This document shows positions 1-13,144 of a stretch of DNA of 64,000 nucleotides, piece by piece. Numbering within the stretch: the stretch's first letter is position 1; each line of letters opens with the position of its first letter. The DNA comes from Neofusicoccum parvum (taxonomy: Eukaryota; Ascomycota; Dothideomycetes; Botryosphaeriales; Botryosphaeriaceae): the NCBI GenBank assembly GCA_020912385.1, contig CP087218.1, forward strand, positions 682,001 to 746,000, given 5' to 3'. A program made the position numbers and the translations under genes. The notes below the pieces were generated by a model that did not search any database, was not told the DNA's origin, and saw only the letters and a program-made list of their open reading frames with translations.

Positions 1-1116
1 CCGAAGAGCTTCCTTTGGGGACCGCCGCACGCAGGGACGCCGTGGGAATGCTGCCCGCGCCGCGCGCTGATTGGCCGCCGCGCCCGCGGTCCTGACAGCC
101 CGCCGTGCTTGGGCAGCCAGTGGGCGCGGAATCTCGCTACGGCACGATAACCTGCGAAATCCGCCGCGATGGGTCGTTGTCCATTACTTCTTGTCTAAAT
201 CAGTAAGTGTCGGGACGCACTGTATCTGCAGCTGCGCGGCCCGCTGTCACCCGGCTAGTACGTTCAGAGGCCCTGCGGCCGCCCAGCAGATTCGCAAATT
301 GCTTTTTTCGGGGGTCCGGCGGCGCGTCAAGACACGAAGCCACCAAGGTCTTCAACAGTCCGTCACTCGCCGGCGCCGTGTTTGGGGCGCCAATGGCCGC
401 TTGGTGCCGATCGTAGAGCCGCCTCCGTACCGCCGCCGTCCGCGGCGCCAGTTTCGCGCCGCACGCTCGTTTTCTCAGTCGCGCTGGGCGTGTCGGAAGA
501 GAGGGCCGCCGTCGGTTTATGCGTGGTGTCTTAGTCAAACGGCTGTCTGCACGACCACAGAGCATGCGCTGTGCGTGTCGAGGATGATCCTTTCAGCTGA
601 TGACGGCTACCAGGCTCAGGGGACGCGCCACCAGCCGCAGACTGCAGCTGCGCGTGCCATGCGACGCGTGAATGCGGGAAAGGAGGTCAATGGCGTTCGT
701 GTCAACGGCTCACTAATGTCTAGCGGTACGATTCTGGACGACTTCATTTCTCTCTGTCCGGATCTGCAATCAATCAACCACAAACATCTTCTTCCGTCTC
801 AAACGTTATTCTGAACTTTCTCCTCTCATTGGCCATCACGCAACTGTTGCCTTGAAACGTTTCCAAATCTACGCACGCGCCAGCCGCCGTGGCTTCCATC
901 GATTTTCGTCGCGCTATGTTCCGTTTGTCTGCCAAGCACGTGGTGCGCGCCGCTTGCAAACCAAATGTCGTCATACACTGTCCTCGACTTCTGACGTACT
1001 TGCCATTAAGGACATTGGCTATACATCACTCCAAAAGCACGCTGAGCATCGATCGAACCTCTCATTTTCATCTCTGCCCACCGTTCAAGGCACAATTCAA
1101 TTCCACATCCCGCAAA
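1..1116. other. upstream region, no supported gene
   Basis: The frames open here (for example 71-814 on plus) are rich in Arg, Cys and Ser and match no family I know. Positions 916-1116 are open in the frame of the DUF3140 gene downstream and may be an N-terminal extension of it; see that entry. Confidence 0.5.
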
Positions 1117-1681
1117 ATGGTCAAGGACGCCGAAACCGTCGTTGAGTAGGTCCTGCCATCGTCTATTCAGACCTCGCTCTGATACCAGAATAGGGAGTTC
1201 AACGAGCTCGTCAACATGTCCGCCAAAGAGCTGAAGGATTGGCTCGGCAGTGAAGAGTCTACCGGCTCTGGCTGGAGCAAGGATGATGGGTAACGTTGCT
1301 CGTAACCTCAGGCTGCATTATTTGGCTAATGTCTCTTAAGCTCTGGGGAGACTATCGGACACGAAAGGTATACAAACTTAATAAGATGTGTCCATTCCAA
1401 TCCATTACTAATGAACGCGTAGTGGGCGGAAGATTGTTAAGATCCTTGAGAAGAATCCGAAGAAGGACCCGGAACAGTATGACGAGGATGACATCGACCA
1501 TATGAGGAAGGTGGTCGCATACTGCAAGCGCCATCTTGCGCAGGAGGAGAAGGCAAAGCAGGACACGGACAGCAAAAGTTACAAGTACGAAACCCCAGAC
1601 TACCATAAAATATACTATCGTTAACTCCATCTTGTCGGCAGGAGCTTGAAAAATTGGGGTCACGATGCTCAGAAATCCTAG
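1117..1681 (+). CDS. DUF3140 family small protein
   Basis: The product is a short protein of the DUF3140 family, which occurs in bacteria and fungi and is often labelled DNA-binding; its biochemical role is not established. Exons are 1117-1145, 1194-1289, 1341-1367, 1423-1584 and 1642-1681, giving 117 residues. Every junction keeps frame and has GT..AG ends. Family hallmarks are visible: a VNMSAKELKDWL block, the SGETIGHESGRKIVKIL block, a YDEDDIDHMRKVVAYCKRHLAQ helix and a terminal SYKSLKNWGHD. The ATG at 1117 has a good context (CAAAATGG) and gives the usual family length. An upstream in-frame ATG at 916 would add 67 residues, Arg/Ser-rich and ending FNSTSRK, like a mitochondrial presequence. 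Which start is used is open. Confidence 0.8.
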
Positions 1682-4600
1682 AAGACATAAGGAGACCATC
1701 AATGACAACGCCACGACTTTTTTTAACCAATAAAAAGAGAAGAATCTTCCTGGCCTCCACCACACTCCTTTTGTACCATCTCCTGGCCGTCACCCCTGAT
1801 GTCTTAGGGGTAATCAGCACAGTGGTGAGACTGCAGCAAGTTCTTTTGGTTATCCCCGCCGCCATTGGATCAGCGCGTTCTTTCTCCAATCATAACTTAG
1901 AGCATATAGGCCAGAAAGTAGTCTGCGCCTCTCGTGTTGGACGGGGCGTTTTGACATTTCTTGGTACTAAGATGATGATCTGATCTTTCCCCGTAACGCG
2001 CCGATCCCATCCTTGAATCGCGCACGTCCACTATGGCCAGTCCACAGGACATCACAGGAGCAGGATATTTGCCCAGGCCCGAAAGTATGATGGATATGCG
2101 TCCGATTTCGTCTGGACAACAGAATCGAGCTCACACAAAGCAAGTGCCTATCTTACAACAGCATCTGAAGACCCTCGCACTGCCAAGACAATATGGATGT
2201 ATGGCCTGAGGCAACACTGACGTCATTGAATTCCGGGCTGACACGTCCTGGATGTGGTCTGCCCCAGCCATGAAGATCACCGAGAGACAATGTTGGACTC
2301 GCGCTGGTAAATGGACACTAATTAACAGCATTACCTAAATGATGGCCCGGTCACAGCAAACGCTATACTACATTGATTACCTATATTCTCCCAGATCCCC
2401 GGCGCCCGGTCAGCACCTTGTCCACCGCTAGTTCCATGGCGTGTCTAATCCGTAACTTTCAATCCAAGTATGCTTACCTCAACCTCGACTTTTTAAACGT
2501 ATATCGTTCGTTTTCGCCACTGCTCGCGATCAAGTGCAGCAGTTCCTTATCCGGCCAATTCCGACGGGACCAAGCACGCGCAGAGTACGATCTTCGGCAT
2601 TTGTCGATCTCCAACAGGATACGAGAACGAGAGGGAGTGGACACGTGCTCCTATAGAATCAAATGGATGTGCCCGGGACAGGCGGCAGCGAACAAGTCAT
2701 TCTGGCGAGCCTCTCCCCGGAGACCATGAGGTAAAAGAGAATTCACCCGCCAGGCAGAAGCGGCCAGCAAACGCGCAAGGAACCCCCACAAAAACCTCTT
2801 TTCAGAACAAGTCGCATCTAGACCCAGAAGAACACTGCGGCAGGGTTCAATACGAGGACTACTAAGCCATCGAAGATTCTATATCGATACGCAGAATTGT
2901 GGGGGATAGGAACATTTATTGATTGGGGGCGCGCGCAAGGCAGACATGCGTTGCCGCCTTCTCGACGCGCGCATCTTGATGCCACAAAAGAGCGATGATC
3001 GTCGCGGCGCGTCGCACGCTCACCGCCGACAGCTTCCCAGGATTTTTTTGTTCCACTGGTGGCTGACGCGTGCCCTACGGCCCTGCGCCGCAGATCACTG
3101 CGGCTCTACTGTTTCAGCGCGCGGATTGAGGCGCAGACGGTTCAGGCGCCTGCGAGGAGTCGACCGGCCGCAGCGCGGGCGGCCTCTGTGATACGTTACC
3201 GCATTGCTGGATAGCACATTCATTCCAGCGCCCGGCATAGCCGCAGTGGGCTCTGGACAGGGGCTGCGGAGTTCGCACCGGCGTGGTGACGTGCAAGTAG
3301 CGGCGCTGCTGAACTGCGTGCCTCTGGTGGTGAGCTGGGGTAAGTAGCTGTCTGAGTGGAGCCGGCGGCTATGTCTTGGAGCTTTCGCGCCGAGATTGAC
3401 GCTTTCTGGAAGCACACAGTTGCGTGGGAGGTCAAGACGTTCGTCCGGATAGGCTTGGCACTGGTTCTTGAGCCCTTTCGCATCCTAACGAATGCCTGAA
3501 TATCGCACACAATTCTGCTCGCCAACAGTAGTTCGTGCTCGTCATTGGCCGCAGAGATAACCCGTGTTGTTCGGGCTGCCTATTGTCCAGAAACACGCGA
3601 TGTCGCTGTCTACCAAGGCTCAGTGCAGTAGGCCGATGCCGGGCCGGCGTTTCTATCCAAAACAACGGCGAGTGGTGGCTGTTCATCTGGGCAGCAGGCT
3701 GGTGTCTGGGTCAGTGGGTGCCGGTCCGGTCAGCCGCACCAGCTTTGGTGCACAGAATCATCAGAATGGAGAGTCTGCGCGTGGGCTGTGTACATACATG
3801 CCCACCTGGAGGTGACTCTGACGGCATGGAGTACGACGTAACCATGAGGGACTCAGACGGCTCAGCAACGGTCCCGGCCCACCGCATCAACGGCTGCGGC
3901 CCGCGGCTGTACCTGGTGCCTCGACGCTGCGATGGGCCACAACGGTGCGGACGGCAGGGCCAGCCGATGACGCCAGGCTAGCTGGATATCTAGGGATCAT
4001 GGGTTCCGCAGAACAGTTAGTCTGGGCTGGGAACGCTCAGCTCGGCTACAGTGGTGCAGCATCGGCTAGCAGGCCATCGTACGACGACGATGCGATGGGC
4101 TTGAGGGCTCCGTCATCCGGTACCAGCAGCCCGGCTCGCGATCTGGGAGCGGCGGTGGGGGGTAGAAGAAGGTGGTGTAGGCCCTGCCGAGCAGAGATAA
4201 AAATAGCTCCACCTAAGCGCCCGGCCTGCGAGTGAGGGTCTCCAGCCACATCCGCGGAGAACGGATCGTGAATCGCTCCCGCACGCAGGCCACGCTAAAC
4301 ACTATCGATCCCGAGCGGGCGGGCTTGTCCATCTTATCGATGGCCGCCACCTCTCGAGGAGGGTGTCTCAGCTGCACGTCACTCGGGGGCCGCTTCTGAG
4401 GGGAGTCGGCGGCGCTCCCACCGCGTAGGTTCTTACTCCCCGCGCGCCATTCCCGCGCGGTTCCTGCAGCGCCGCCGCTCGCAGGCGCTGGAAGAACGCG
4501 GAAGGGCGCCATGACTTGCTGAGTTCGGGCGTCGGGGCAGCGGGCATGGAGGAGGGTTGCGGCCGCTGAAACTGGGCGGCGCGGCGATTGGCGGAGCGCG

Positions 4601-5421
4601 GGCTCGAGGCCAAGGGCGGGCGGGCGCATGGGTGCAGGGTATGAGTTTGCCTGAAGAACAGCAGGCGGAAAGGTTGCACGACGTCCCCCGTTGCCTTGGC
4701 CAGCGTGGTATGTCAGCATGGCATTGAGATGCTCCGGCTTCAGGGGCCTATCCCATTACGTCCATCGTCATTTCCAGTCGGCTAATAGGTGCTTCAGAAT
4801 GCGCTCGGCCAGCCCCGCCCGCGCTCATGCTGGCGGACGCGGCGTCGCGGCCTCTCCAGTGCGCGCCGGCGCGGACGGCAGGCGTGTAGATTGTACCGCC
4901 CCTATCGCCAATATCGAATCCTGCCCGGCTAAAGTCGCGTGCGCGCGGCGGGCGTGGAGGCCGGCGGGCAGCAGGCGTGAGGCCCGCTGGATTGTCGCAT
5001 AATTGGCCGCGCGCGGCCTAGCGGCGCCCGTCTGCCACATAATTAGCTCACAAATCGCCCGTATCCGGGCTAGGCCCGACAGTCATGCATCTCCGATGGC
5101 TCGGCACCTTCTCTCCTTCTAATTTATTAATAGAAGCAGCAGACCCGCCAGCCGCGAAACCTGAGCTCTCTTGTCACCGGCCTGCTCCAGAGCCGCATCC
5201 CACCGCCGCCCATCACGCCCTAGAGCCCTCGCTTTTCGCGCATACATAACGGTCGCCGCTGCCGTTGGCGTCCAGCTCTGTCCCCGTGCGTCTCCACCAA
5301 CGACAAAGCGCCCGCTCTGCCTCCTCCGCCAAGACGCGTCGCTCATCGCCGAGATCCCTCGAGTCCTCCACCACCACGCGTCCGTGTTCCATGCGCACCC
5401 GGTAATCGTTGTCGCATCACC
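1682..5421. other. 3.7 kb spacer without supported gene
   Basis: The longest frames (3535-3981 plus, 4213-4719 minus) have no family resemblance, no coherent splice pattern and compositions expected of GC-rich non-coding DNA. The last few hundred bases before 5422 are pyrimidine-rich and probably hold the promoter and 5' leader of the MADS-box gene. Confidence 0.5.
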
Positions 5422-7230
5422 ATGGGTCGCCGAAAGATCGAGATCAAGGCCATCAAGGACGACAGGAACCGCTCTGTGTACGTACCCGCCCGGCCTGGAA
5501 CAATGGTTTCAACCGCAGCCACTGACCCGCGACTCCTGCAGCACCTTCCTCAAGCGCAAGGGCGGTCTTTTCAAGAAGGCGCACGAGCTGTCCGTCCTCT
5601 GCTCCGTCGATGTCGCCGTCATCATCTTCGGCCACAACAAGAAGTTGTACGAGTTCTCCTCCGGCGACATCAACGAAACCATCGGGAGATACCAATATGT
5701 GCGTCGGGTTGTCCGCCCAGCCCCCGTTTTTCGTCCGCACACCGGCTAACAGGCATGCAGTATGGCGGCGCACACGAACACAAGGGCCCGGAAGACTTTA
5801 TGGGCAAGGCCGACGCCGACGAGGAGGAGGAGGATGTCGAGGACGCGGGCGCGCAACAGCAGGGCTCAAACTCGCCACCGGAGCAGGCGATGATGATGCC
5901 CCACCATCTGCAGAACCAGCAATTCCAGCACATCCGCCATGCTACGCCGTCCGGGTCCCCGCCGATGCCAAACGGCATGCCTTTCCATCACCGCCACGCC
6001 TCTCCGCAGCCCCAGAACATCTCCCGGCCCAACTCCCGGGCGCACATCCGCAGAACGAGTTCGAACCTTGCCCCGCCCCAGCCCTACCCTCCGCAACAGC
6101 CTCCGCCGCAGAATGGCTACGCGTATAGACCAAACCCGCCTTTCTACACGGGCCCGCCGCAAGGCATGCCTCCGCAGGGTCCTCCGGGTCCGCCCCACCC
6201 GCCGCAACCCCAATACACACATCCGCCACCTTCGCACAGCCAAGTCCAGCAGGTATACATGCAAGAGCAGCGCAGACAGTCCATGCCTCCGGCCTTCTCT
6301 CAACCGCAGCCAGAGCCCCCGCGACAGGCCTCCGTAGTTCCCTCACCCCCGCAACCCGAACAGCACAATTTCCAGAGCCCGCCAATGCCGCAACCGAAGC
6401 CGCTCAATGCTGCCGCGAAGAACCAGAGCATCTTTACTCCCATTGATGACAGCAGATCACTGCTCGCGCAGCACTGGGGCCCTAGCACTACCGCAGCGGA
6501 ACCGATGAAAAATGAGCTTGCGCCGAACATGGAACGCCCGCAGTCCATTGATGTCGCCATGATTGGGAAGCAGCAGAACCACGTCTCACCGCAACAACCG
6601 ACTCCTACCTCGCTACCAAACCAACCGCAAAGAACAGCATCAACTTCATCGTTGCCGACTATTCCGCCGCCCACGAGGACTAGCAGTGTAACGACCGATG
6701 CCAAACGTCCACGACTCAAGGTTCAGATTCCCGATGAGCATTCCGAGGCCGAGAACACACATGCTTCCGGTTCGCCAAAGGATCCTGGCACCACAGGACC
6801 AACCCCTGCAAGAGGTAGCAATGAAGCATCGCATTCGTCCGGTGTCGTTTTGCCTCCGCCGTCGCCAAGCGCCAGTGCCTTGCTCAGCGCTGGAGCAACT
6901 GGACCGCCAAACCCATTTGCTAGACCTGCGCCTCCCGTCAACAACTCCAACAACAACAACAACCCTCAGCACAACCGGAACGATAACATGGAAACTCCCA
7001 TCTCTGCCCTTCCGAGCCGCTTCATGGACGGTGGTCTCCTCCCGTCGCCATCGAGTTTTTATCCGGAGTGGGGCTTCGGCAACAACTCATCCAACATGCT
7101 GCCCAGTCCGCTGACGTTCCAGACGCCGGTCGTGCAGAACGGGCCGAGCTTCAGAGACGATCCAGACGAGAGGAAGCGCAAGACGTCCGAAGGTTCCGAT
7201 AGCGGAGCAAGCAAACGGGTAAAAACCTAG
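5422..7230 (+). CDS. rlmA: MADS-box (MEF2/SRF-type) transcription factor, RlmA/Rlm1-like
   Basis: This is a nuclear MADS-box factor of the Rlm1/RlmA/Smp1 group. In yeast and Aspergillus these proteins act at the end of the cell-wall-integrity MAP kinase cascade and activate wall-synthesis genes. Exons are 5422-5477, 5542-5698 and 5761-7230, giving 560 residues. The N-terminus [20 protein letters not shown] followed by [19 protein letters not shown] is a complete MADS domain (residues 1-60). It leads into the RYQYYGG..HKGPEDF segment typical of RlmA. The rest is disordered and rich in Pro, Gln, His and Ser, with an acidic stretch (about 90-105) and a basic SKRVKT end. Both introns (64 and 62 nt) lie where the MADS domain needs them: reading through intron 1 destroys the domain. 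The symbol is by family resemblance; the alternative is a lineage-specific paralogue. Confidence 0.93.
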   Translation: MGRRKIEIKAIKDDRNRSVYVPARPGTMVSTAATDPRLLQHLPQAQGRSFQEGARAVRPLLRRCRRHHLRPQQEVVRVLLRRHQRNHREIPICASGCPPSPRFSSAHRLTGMQYGGAHEHKGPEDFMGKADADEEEEDVEDAGAQQQGSNSPPEQAMMMPHHLQNQQFQHIRHATPSGSPPMPNGMPFHHRHASPQPQNISRPNSRAHIRRTSSNLAPPQPYPPQQPPPQNGYAYRPNPPFYTGPPQGMPPQGPPGPPHPPQPQYTHPPPSHSQVQQVYMQEQRRQSMPPAFSQPQPEPPRQASVVPSPPQPEQHNFQSPPMPQPKPLNAAAKNQSIFTPIDDSRSLLAQHWGPSTTAAEPMKNELAPNMERPQSIDVAMIGKQQNHVSPQQPTPTSLPNQPQRTASTSSLPTIPPPTRTSSVTTDAKRPRLKVQIPDEHSEAENTHASGSPKDPGTTGPTPARGSNEASHSSGVVLPPPSPSASALLSAGATGPPNPFARPAPPVNNSNNNNNPQHNRNDNMETPISALPSRFMDGGLLPSPSSFYPEWGFGNNSSNMLPSPLTFQTPVVQNGPSFRDDPDERKRKTSEGSDSGASKRVKT

Positions 7231-8706
7231 ACTCGGATACCCGGTCCACGCCTTCATTCTTACCTGCCAATTTGTGATTTTGTTACTCTTTTCGTTCACG
7301 GTGGTCAATCTTGGATAGTCGGTTTGCGGTCGTTTTTCCGGAGGTTCTTAAAAGTCGTCTGGCATGTGGATGTTGTTTAGACTGTCTTGCCTCGTCCTCG
7401 TTTGTACTATGCTTGTTCGTTTGTCGCCTTCACTTCTTCTCCATACCCTTTTTTGCGATATACTGGTTTTAGTTGCTCTCTGCTCCTGGATACCCTGAGG
7501 TTTAAACACTCGTTCCCTCTTTCGTCTTCTTCTTGCTCCCTTTCAGGGATCACGACAGGTTCTTAGTCCTTCGTTTCCCAGCACGACGTCAGTGTATTAG
7601 GGTTGGTGGATTTGAGGAGTTTGATCCCGGTTCTCGTCCTGGTGTTTGGCGGCGGCGGCGGCGATGGTCGGCAGCTTCTAACGGTTTGCTGGGGAGGTCT
7701 GCTTGCTTTTTTTTTTTTTTGTCTCTCTTGTTGCTTGGACCAGAAACGTGTGTAGATAGCTCTACATGAAATACACGGAGGCGCTTCGTTGCGGGTTTCG
7801 ATTTGCTGGACCGGAGAACACAAGTGGTCTGAATTGCGGACGTGGGAAATTGTTAGGCATTTATTGATAGTAATTCTTACCGGAGTATCGTCACGAGCAC
7901 AGCGGAGCATGTGAATTGGGACAGGTCATATACGTGCGGCAAGCGGGCGGGCGGGAATTTACGTGTCCGCCGCCATGAGCAGACACGCGTCCGAAAAGAG
8001 AGTTTCTCGGCTGGGTCGGCAGGCTGGGCACGTATCCAGACAGCTGCATTCTTTGCGATGAGGCGGGAGAACACGCGTCGCGGGGCTATGTAGGCTGCCG
8101 GCCTTCACGGAGGGACGATGCTGTGGAAAGATGCGCTGACATCACCGCGTCCATGCTTACGCGAAGAGGAAGACTCACTTATATAGTCCCGAGATGGACG
8201 GCCCCGAGAGGCTCTCGGCGTGGATCCGAGAGCGCCGCGCCGATCGCCTTCTCACTCGACACAGATCCTCCCTTGGCCTGGTCGTATTCGCGTTGCGGTT
8301 GCGCGGCACGCAGGTGTTCGGCGCGTGGACGACGTCAAAGCCAAGGCGGCGCCCAACAGCGCTGAGTCGCGCCGGTGGCCCTTCTGCCCTGCGCGCCCGA
8401 CCCCACCATCCAAGTCGCCCGCTGTCACGACCGCCACGAACCGCATCCCTGATCGACCAGACTCTTCGCGCCGAGCACGACGCGCTGCTTCCTCCCAGGC
8501 GCGCATGATCCCCACTGCTCCCCATTGACTCGTGTGACTTGCCGCCAGAGCACCCGACAGCGCAGAGGTCACCTTTCAGCCGCACGGGGCTGTGAAGCAC
8601 CAACGACGCCCAAGGACTCGCCTTTGCTGCCTTGCAGCACTCCAAATACCCCTCCGCTCCCACCGCACTCCGACAGGCCCGACGACAGCCTTCAGCGCCC
8701 CGCACC
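7231..8706. other. spacer between rlmA and the PEF gene
   Basis: It contains the 3' flank of the MADS-box gene, including a T14 run at 7707-7720, and from about 8100 the GC-rich promoter and leader of the EF-hand gene. No coding frame with family resemblance was seen. Confidence 0.55.
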
Positions 8707-10079
8707 ATGGCCTACAACAAGGGCTACAATCCAGACGCGTTGCCTGCGCACGCCCAGCCTGACGAGGTCCGCCGCTCCAGCTCCCTTCCCCGCCATGCCA
8801 GCTACTGACGCAATTTCTGCAGGCTGCCGCCGCGCTGTCGCAGGCCCAGCAGCAGCGCCTTTCCCCGCGTCCCTCATACTCGTCGCCGCGCCCCGGCGCC
8901 GACTACAACAAGCCGCCGCCCCCACTGCCCAACTACGCTGGAGGCGGCCGCCCTCCTCAAGACCCGTACGCGCAGCGCCCGCCGCCGGGCGCCTACGATG
9001 ACGGTCGCCAGCACAGCCCGCGATACGGCGCTCCGCCTCCGGGCCCGGCCTCGCATCACCCGCACGGCAGCTCCGTGGGCGGCTACGCCTCACCGCCGCC
9101 GCAGAACTACGGCTCGGCCCCTCCTCCCACCAACTTCAACCACGGCCGCCCGCCGCTGAACCCCGGCTCCCGGCCGCCGCCCACGCCCGCCCCGCCGAGG
9201 GACGCGAACGACCGCGATTCCCTGTGGCGCCTGTTCGCCACCGTCGACAAGAACCGCAGCGGGCAGCTCAGCGAGAAGGAGCTGGGCTCTGCGTTGGTCA
9301 ATGGCGACTGGTCGTCTTTTGACAGCCACACCGTGCGGATGATGATCAGGTAAAGTTTGCTCTGGAGCTTCGCTCGATCCCGAAAGACACGGCCGAGCGC
9401 CCGTGGAGCAGATGGCTGATGTTTGAACAATAGAATGTTTGATACGGACCGATCCGGCACCATAAACTTCGAGGAATTCTGGTACGAAGCTTTCCCCTTG
9501 TTATTTTTCTACCAAGCAACTTGGGAACCACCCCTAACAAATCACACAGCGGCCTCTGGGCTTTCCTCGCAGCCTGGCGCCAGCTCTTCGATCGGTTTGA
9601 TTCGGACCGCAGCGGCTCTATCTCTTACAATGAATTCTCCGACGCTCTCGTGGCTTTCGGCTACAGGCTGAGCCCGCAGTTTGTCACTCTGCTGTTCCGC
9701 ACCTACGACCGCCGCGGCGCCGGCGCGATCGGCTTCGATCTGTTTGTGCAGGCCTGCATCAGCTTGAAGCGCATGACCGATGTGTTCAAGAAGTACGACG
9801 AGGACCGCGACGGCTACATTACTCTGAGCTTGTAAGTTTTCGCTCTCCGTGTGGAATTCAATGGCGGGGAAGAATGAGAGATAAGGGGCTTCTCCTATCT
9901 TCGTTGGCCTTGAAATCGGCCGCCTTATGCAAATCAGAATCTGGAACAACTGCTAACTCGAAATCCCTAACCAACAGTGAGGAGTTTCTCTCAGGTGCCC
10001 AGTCCCTCTTCCTGTTCAACTCGATATCCTCGAAAACTGATACCGGTCTCTATTAAAAGAAATCGTCCAGAACAGCTAA
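8707..10079 (+). CDS. penta-EF-hand calcium-binding protein (peflin/ALG-2/Pef1-like)
   Basis: This is a calcium sensor of the penta-EF-hand family (yeast Pef1, animal peflin and ALG-2). These proteins bind Ca2+, dimerise through the fifth hand and act in vesicle coat and cortical processes. Exons are 8707-8766, 8823-9349, 9434-9481, 9550-9831, 9978-9994 and 10060-10079, giving 317 residues. Residues 1-150 are a Pro/Gly/Tyr/Gln-rich tail as in peflin. Five EF-hands follow: VDKNRSGQLSEKEL, FDTDRSGTINFEEF, FDSDRSGSISYNEF, YDRRGAGAIGFDLF and YDEDRDGYITLSFEEF. Hand 4 lacks the usual acidic loop pattern, so it probably binds Ca2+ poorly. The last exon is only 20 nt. Its splice (donor at 9995, acceptor before 10060) replaces a run-on ending with EIVQNS, the kind of ending this family has. 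Confidence 0.9.
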
Positions 10080-11342
10080 GAGGTTTGGCTGTTCTTCCGA
10101 GAGGTCGTCCGCTTTTCTGGTCTCGCGTCAATCGAGTCATGCGCGTCCCCGACCCTGGCATGGGATATCGATACAGCCTTTACTTTGGTGGCATTTCACC
10201 ACCCAATCTACGGAATTCATGCGCCAGCATCCGCTTTGGTAGACTATGAGCTCTCACGTGCGTGTTGCTCAAGCCACATCTCCGCCAGCGTCCCATCTTT
10301 CTCCGAGCATTTCCGTCCTCTTGCCAAGGCTGGGCACTCCTTCCGCTCTTGGCCTTGGCTGAGGGGGCATGGTTGGTCGTAGCGGTGATTCAAATTTTAG
10401 TGGAGAATGCAGAGAGAGGCTTTAAGGCCATTTTCCCCTCTGGGAGATGTCTTTCACATATACCCTGGAAAATCACGAACGTCGGTTTTTTTCTCAAGGG
10501 CAAAAGGGGGAGGCGTTAGATGGAAGGCTGGGAGGGGCTGGAATGGTCTCGGTATCGAATTGTTTTTCTCATGTGGCCTTGTGCGGTTCGTATTAATCTA
10601 TGCATCGTGGAATGTTTGCTGAGCGCGGCGTGAGTGATTGAGTGATTGAGGGGCTTGTAATCGAGAGGGTCATTTGGAGTACTTGGTCGGGTCCGATGTG
10701 TTTTGCCTTTTGCACCGAGAGGCGGATCTCTCGCCGCGTTCGCTCTTAGAACGCCACGCCCGCGTGACGAGGCCATGAGGTTGCAGAGAGGAACGATGCA
10801 AAAGCGCCCATGGATGTCTTCATGAACCTCTACCTCTCAATCTTGTCGGCTTGCGAGGGACGCCCAATGCCTGCATCGACAGATAGTTACTCTTTTCCGC
10901 ACCTCTTCTCATTACCTCAAGGGCTGTCCCTCGTTCGAACCCGGCGGGTTTTCTGCATCAGGATGTTGATGCCGTGCTCGTCGTGCTTTGGCATGTCTGA
11001 TGGGGGGATGGTGGTGCCGGGCAACGTACACCTCGTGCCCATTGCTCTCGTGTCTTCTGCTCAGACTGAAGCATTCGTTTGATTAGCTCGGAAGTTGACC
11101 TGAACGCCATTTCTAAGCTTTCCCCAAGTTTTCACTGGCGATGAAAGTGTGCATATGTCGAGTACGATGATGGCTAGTCTTGACAGATGTCGATGGGCTC
11201 CTGCGCTTCCCTCCGCCGGGTTTGACCGTGGCGGCCCCGCGTGGGTCGTAATACCGGTTCCGGGAGACGGTTCAATTACGGTTGCGATCTTACTGGGCAA
11301 TTTGGCTGTCAAGATCCGTATTACGATGTGTTGTAGGCATCT

Positions 11343-11360
11343 AAAAAAAAAAAAAAAAAA
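11343..11360 (+). repeat. A18 homopolymer
   Basis: Eighteen consecutive A in the convergent spacer. It is a simple repeat, and the poly-Lys frame that crosses it is an artefact. Confidence 0.9.
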
Positions 11361-13031
11361 GCTCTACTTCTCCTCTGAAAAGCGAGGTTTCTCTCACAGC
11401 CCGGCGTTCGATGCTGAGGACGAAGATAACAGCGTCTGGAAGACAGCTTTCGTATTTAGAATACCAAAGCACAGTTCTAAGCCTGAATTTAGGCCCACAG
11501 ACAACACCTACTACTGTTTGGTTTTTCTCTTTGTCCGATTTCGCTATCTAAGAAGTATGCACTATGTGGATATTTCTCTTTTGCTTCAGAATTGTCAACT
11601 AGCTCGACAACCACCATCAAATGCTAACAATACGCAACCTAGCTTGAGATTCCGTCAAACATCATGCATTTGAGATATATTTATTCGTTCTCTATTTTTT
11701 TTTTCTACAGAGAAGACTGCAATTCCCGGATAGGACGGAGAGTATTGCTAAATGAAACGAGGAAAAGAAAGGAAAAGAAAGCGATCTTTCGTGTGGCATT
11801 GTCATAAGCACACGATAGCCTATTATAAGCCCTGCCTTTCAATTTTTTGCTTCTGCTCCGTTTTAGATAAAATGGGAGCCTTGACGGCGACATGACCCGT
11901 ACGTGATCACGGGGTCTGTAACTTTATTATGGCCAGCTGATCGGAGGAATGTCTCGGATGTTTAAAATCGCCCGGTTCTCCTTCGCTCATCCGTTGCTCA
12001 GCTGCAGCCCTGGCCCTGCACTGAAGCTGCAATGCAGCATGATAACACCCTGGCAGATGTGTCGCACCCAGCAAGGTTGAGGATCATGACACTCAAAGCC
12101 TCAGAGCACTACTCGAGTACCGTCTCTGAAAAGTTGAGGTGTTTAAGTCGGCGAACGGAGAGCCAAGAGCTCGACCCCGACACTCATATAAAGCATCTTA
12201 CTTTCACACCGCTTCGTTATTTCCCAAAATCTACTGCGGCAACTTAAACCGGCTGAAAACTACTAGTAATTATCATCTAAGTTACTCAGTGAAATTCAAC
12301 AAGGATGGATGAGGAGGTTATCCACTGTTGCCTCGTAAAGCTCTTGAGCAGTGGGATCATTACAGAGGAAGCCTGAAGGAGAGCATCATGCCCGGATTGT
12401 GTATATGCGAATCCGTGTGAAGCACACCGCATACTGCGTAGAGAGTCAGTCCTCACGCCTCAGTCCTCTCTCCCAACGGCAAGTTCGTTGGGTGCTGACT
12501 GAGCAGCTTTACCGCAACCTCAAAGTTTGCTCTACCGGACAACATTTCTCAGCCCCGGGAGCGTCTTGCAGTCAACAGCGAAACAAGGCCCACAAAGGTC
12601 CTCCGCGGCGCCAAAGCACCTGCACGCCCCCAACCCGTGACCGCGCGGACCCTCAGGCACCCTCACATGTGTCTTACCTGCACCCCACCCAAACCATCTT
12701 TCCCGTCATCATCCCACAACTTCGAACGTAGGGCAAAAAGGGCGAAAGCCGTCTTAATAAATGAAAATGCGCCGAGTTGTCCCGACCCAGCCGGCCGGGC
12801 CAAAAAACAATGAGTAGGGCTTACATGCAAAAAGATGATGATGGAATAGTGACATCGGAAAGATTGATTGGATTCTTGGCTTGATTGGGAAGGTGAGCTC
12901 GGAATGAGGTGCGCGGGTGCTGATTGGGTGGGGTTTATTGGGGAGGTCTTGGAGCAATATGCAGTATGCAAGTGGTGCAGGGGTGGGTGGGGCGCGTGGG
13001 CAGACGTGCGGGTGCATGATAGGGCCAGAGA

Positions 13032-13144
13032 GGGCAAAAGGGCAAACGAAGGGCAAAATGACGGAGAGGAAGGGCAAATGGGCAAATGGGCAAACGAGCA
13101 AGTGGGCAAAAGGGCAAAAGGGCAAAGTGGAAAAGGGCAAAAGG
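13032..13144 (+). repeat. degenerate GGGCAAA minisatellite
   Basis: Over about 110 nt the unit GGGCAAA recurs at least ten times, with spacers of 0-10 nt and point changes (GGGCAAAA, GGGCAAAT, GAGCAAG). The plus strand is almost free of T and C apart from the unit's single C, so the block is strongly purine-skewed. Confidence 0.85.

Noticed and set aside
10920..10950. GTTCGAAC sequence resembling a tRNA T-loop
   Set aside because: The flanking bases do not form a T stem and no A-box lies at tRNA distance.
11149..11673. 174-codon plus-strand frame with a poly-Lys run
   Set aside because: The run comes from the A18 homopolymer, and there is no domain or splice context.
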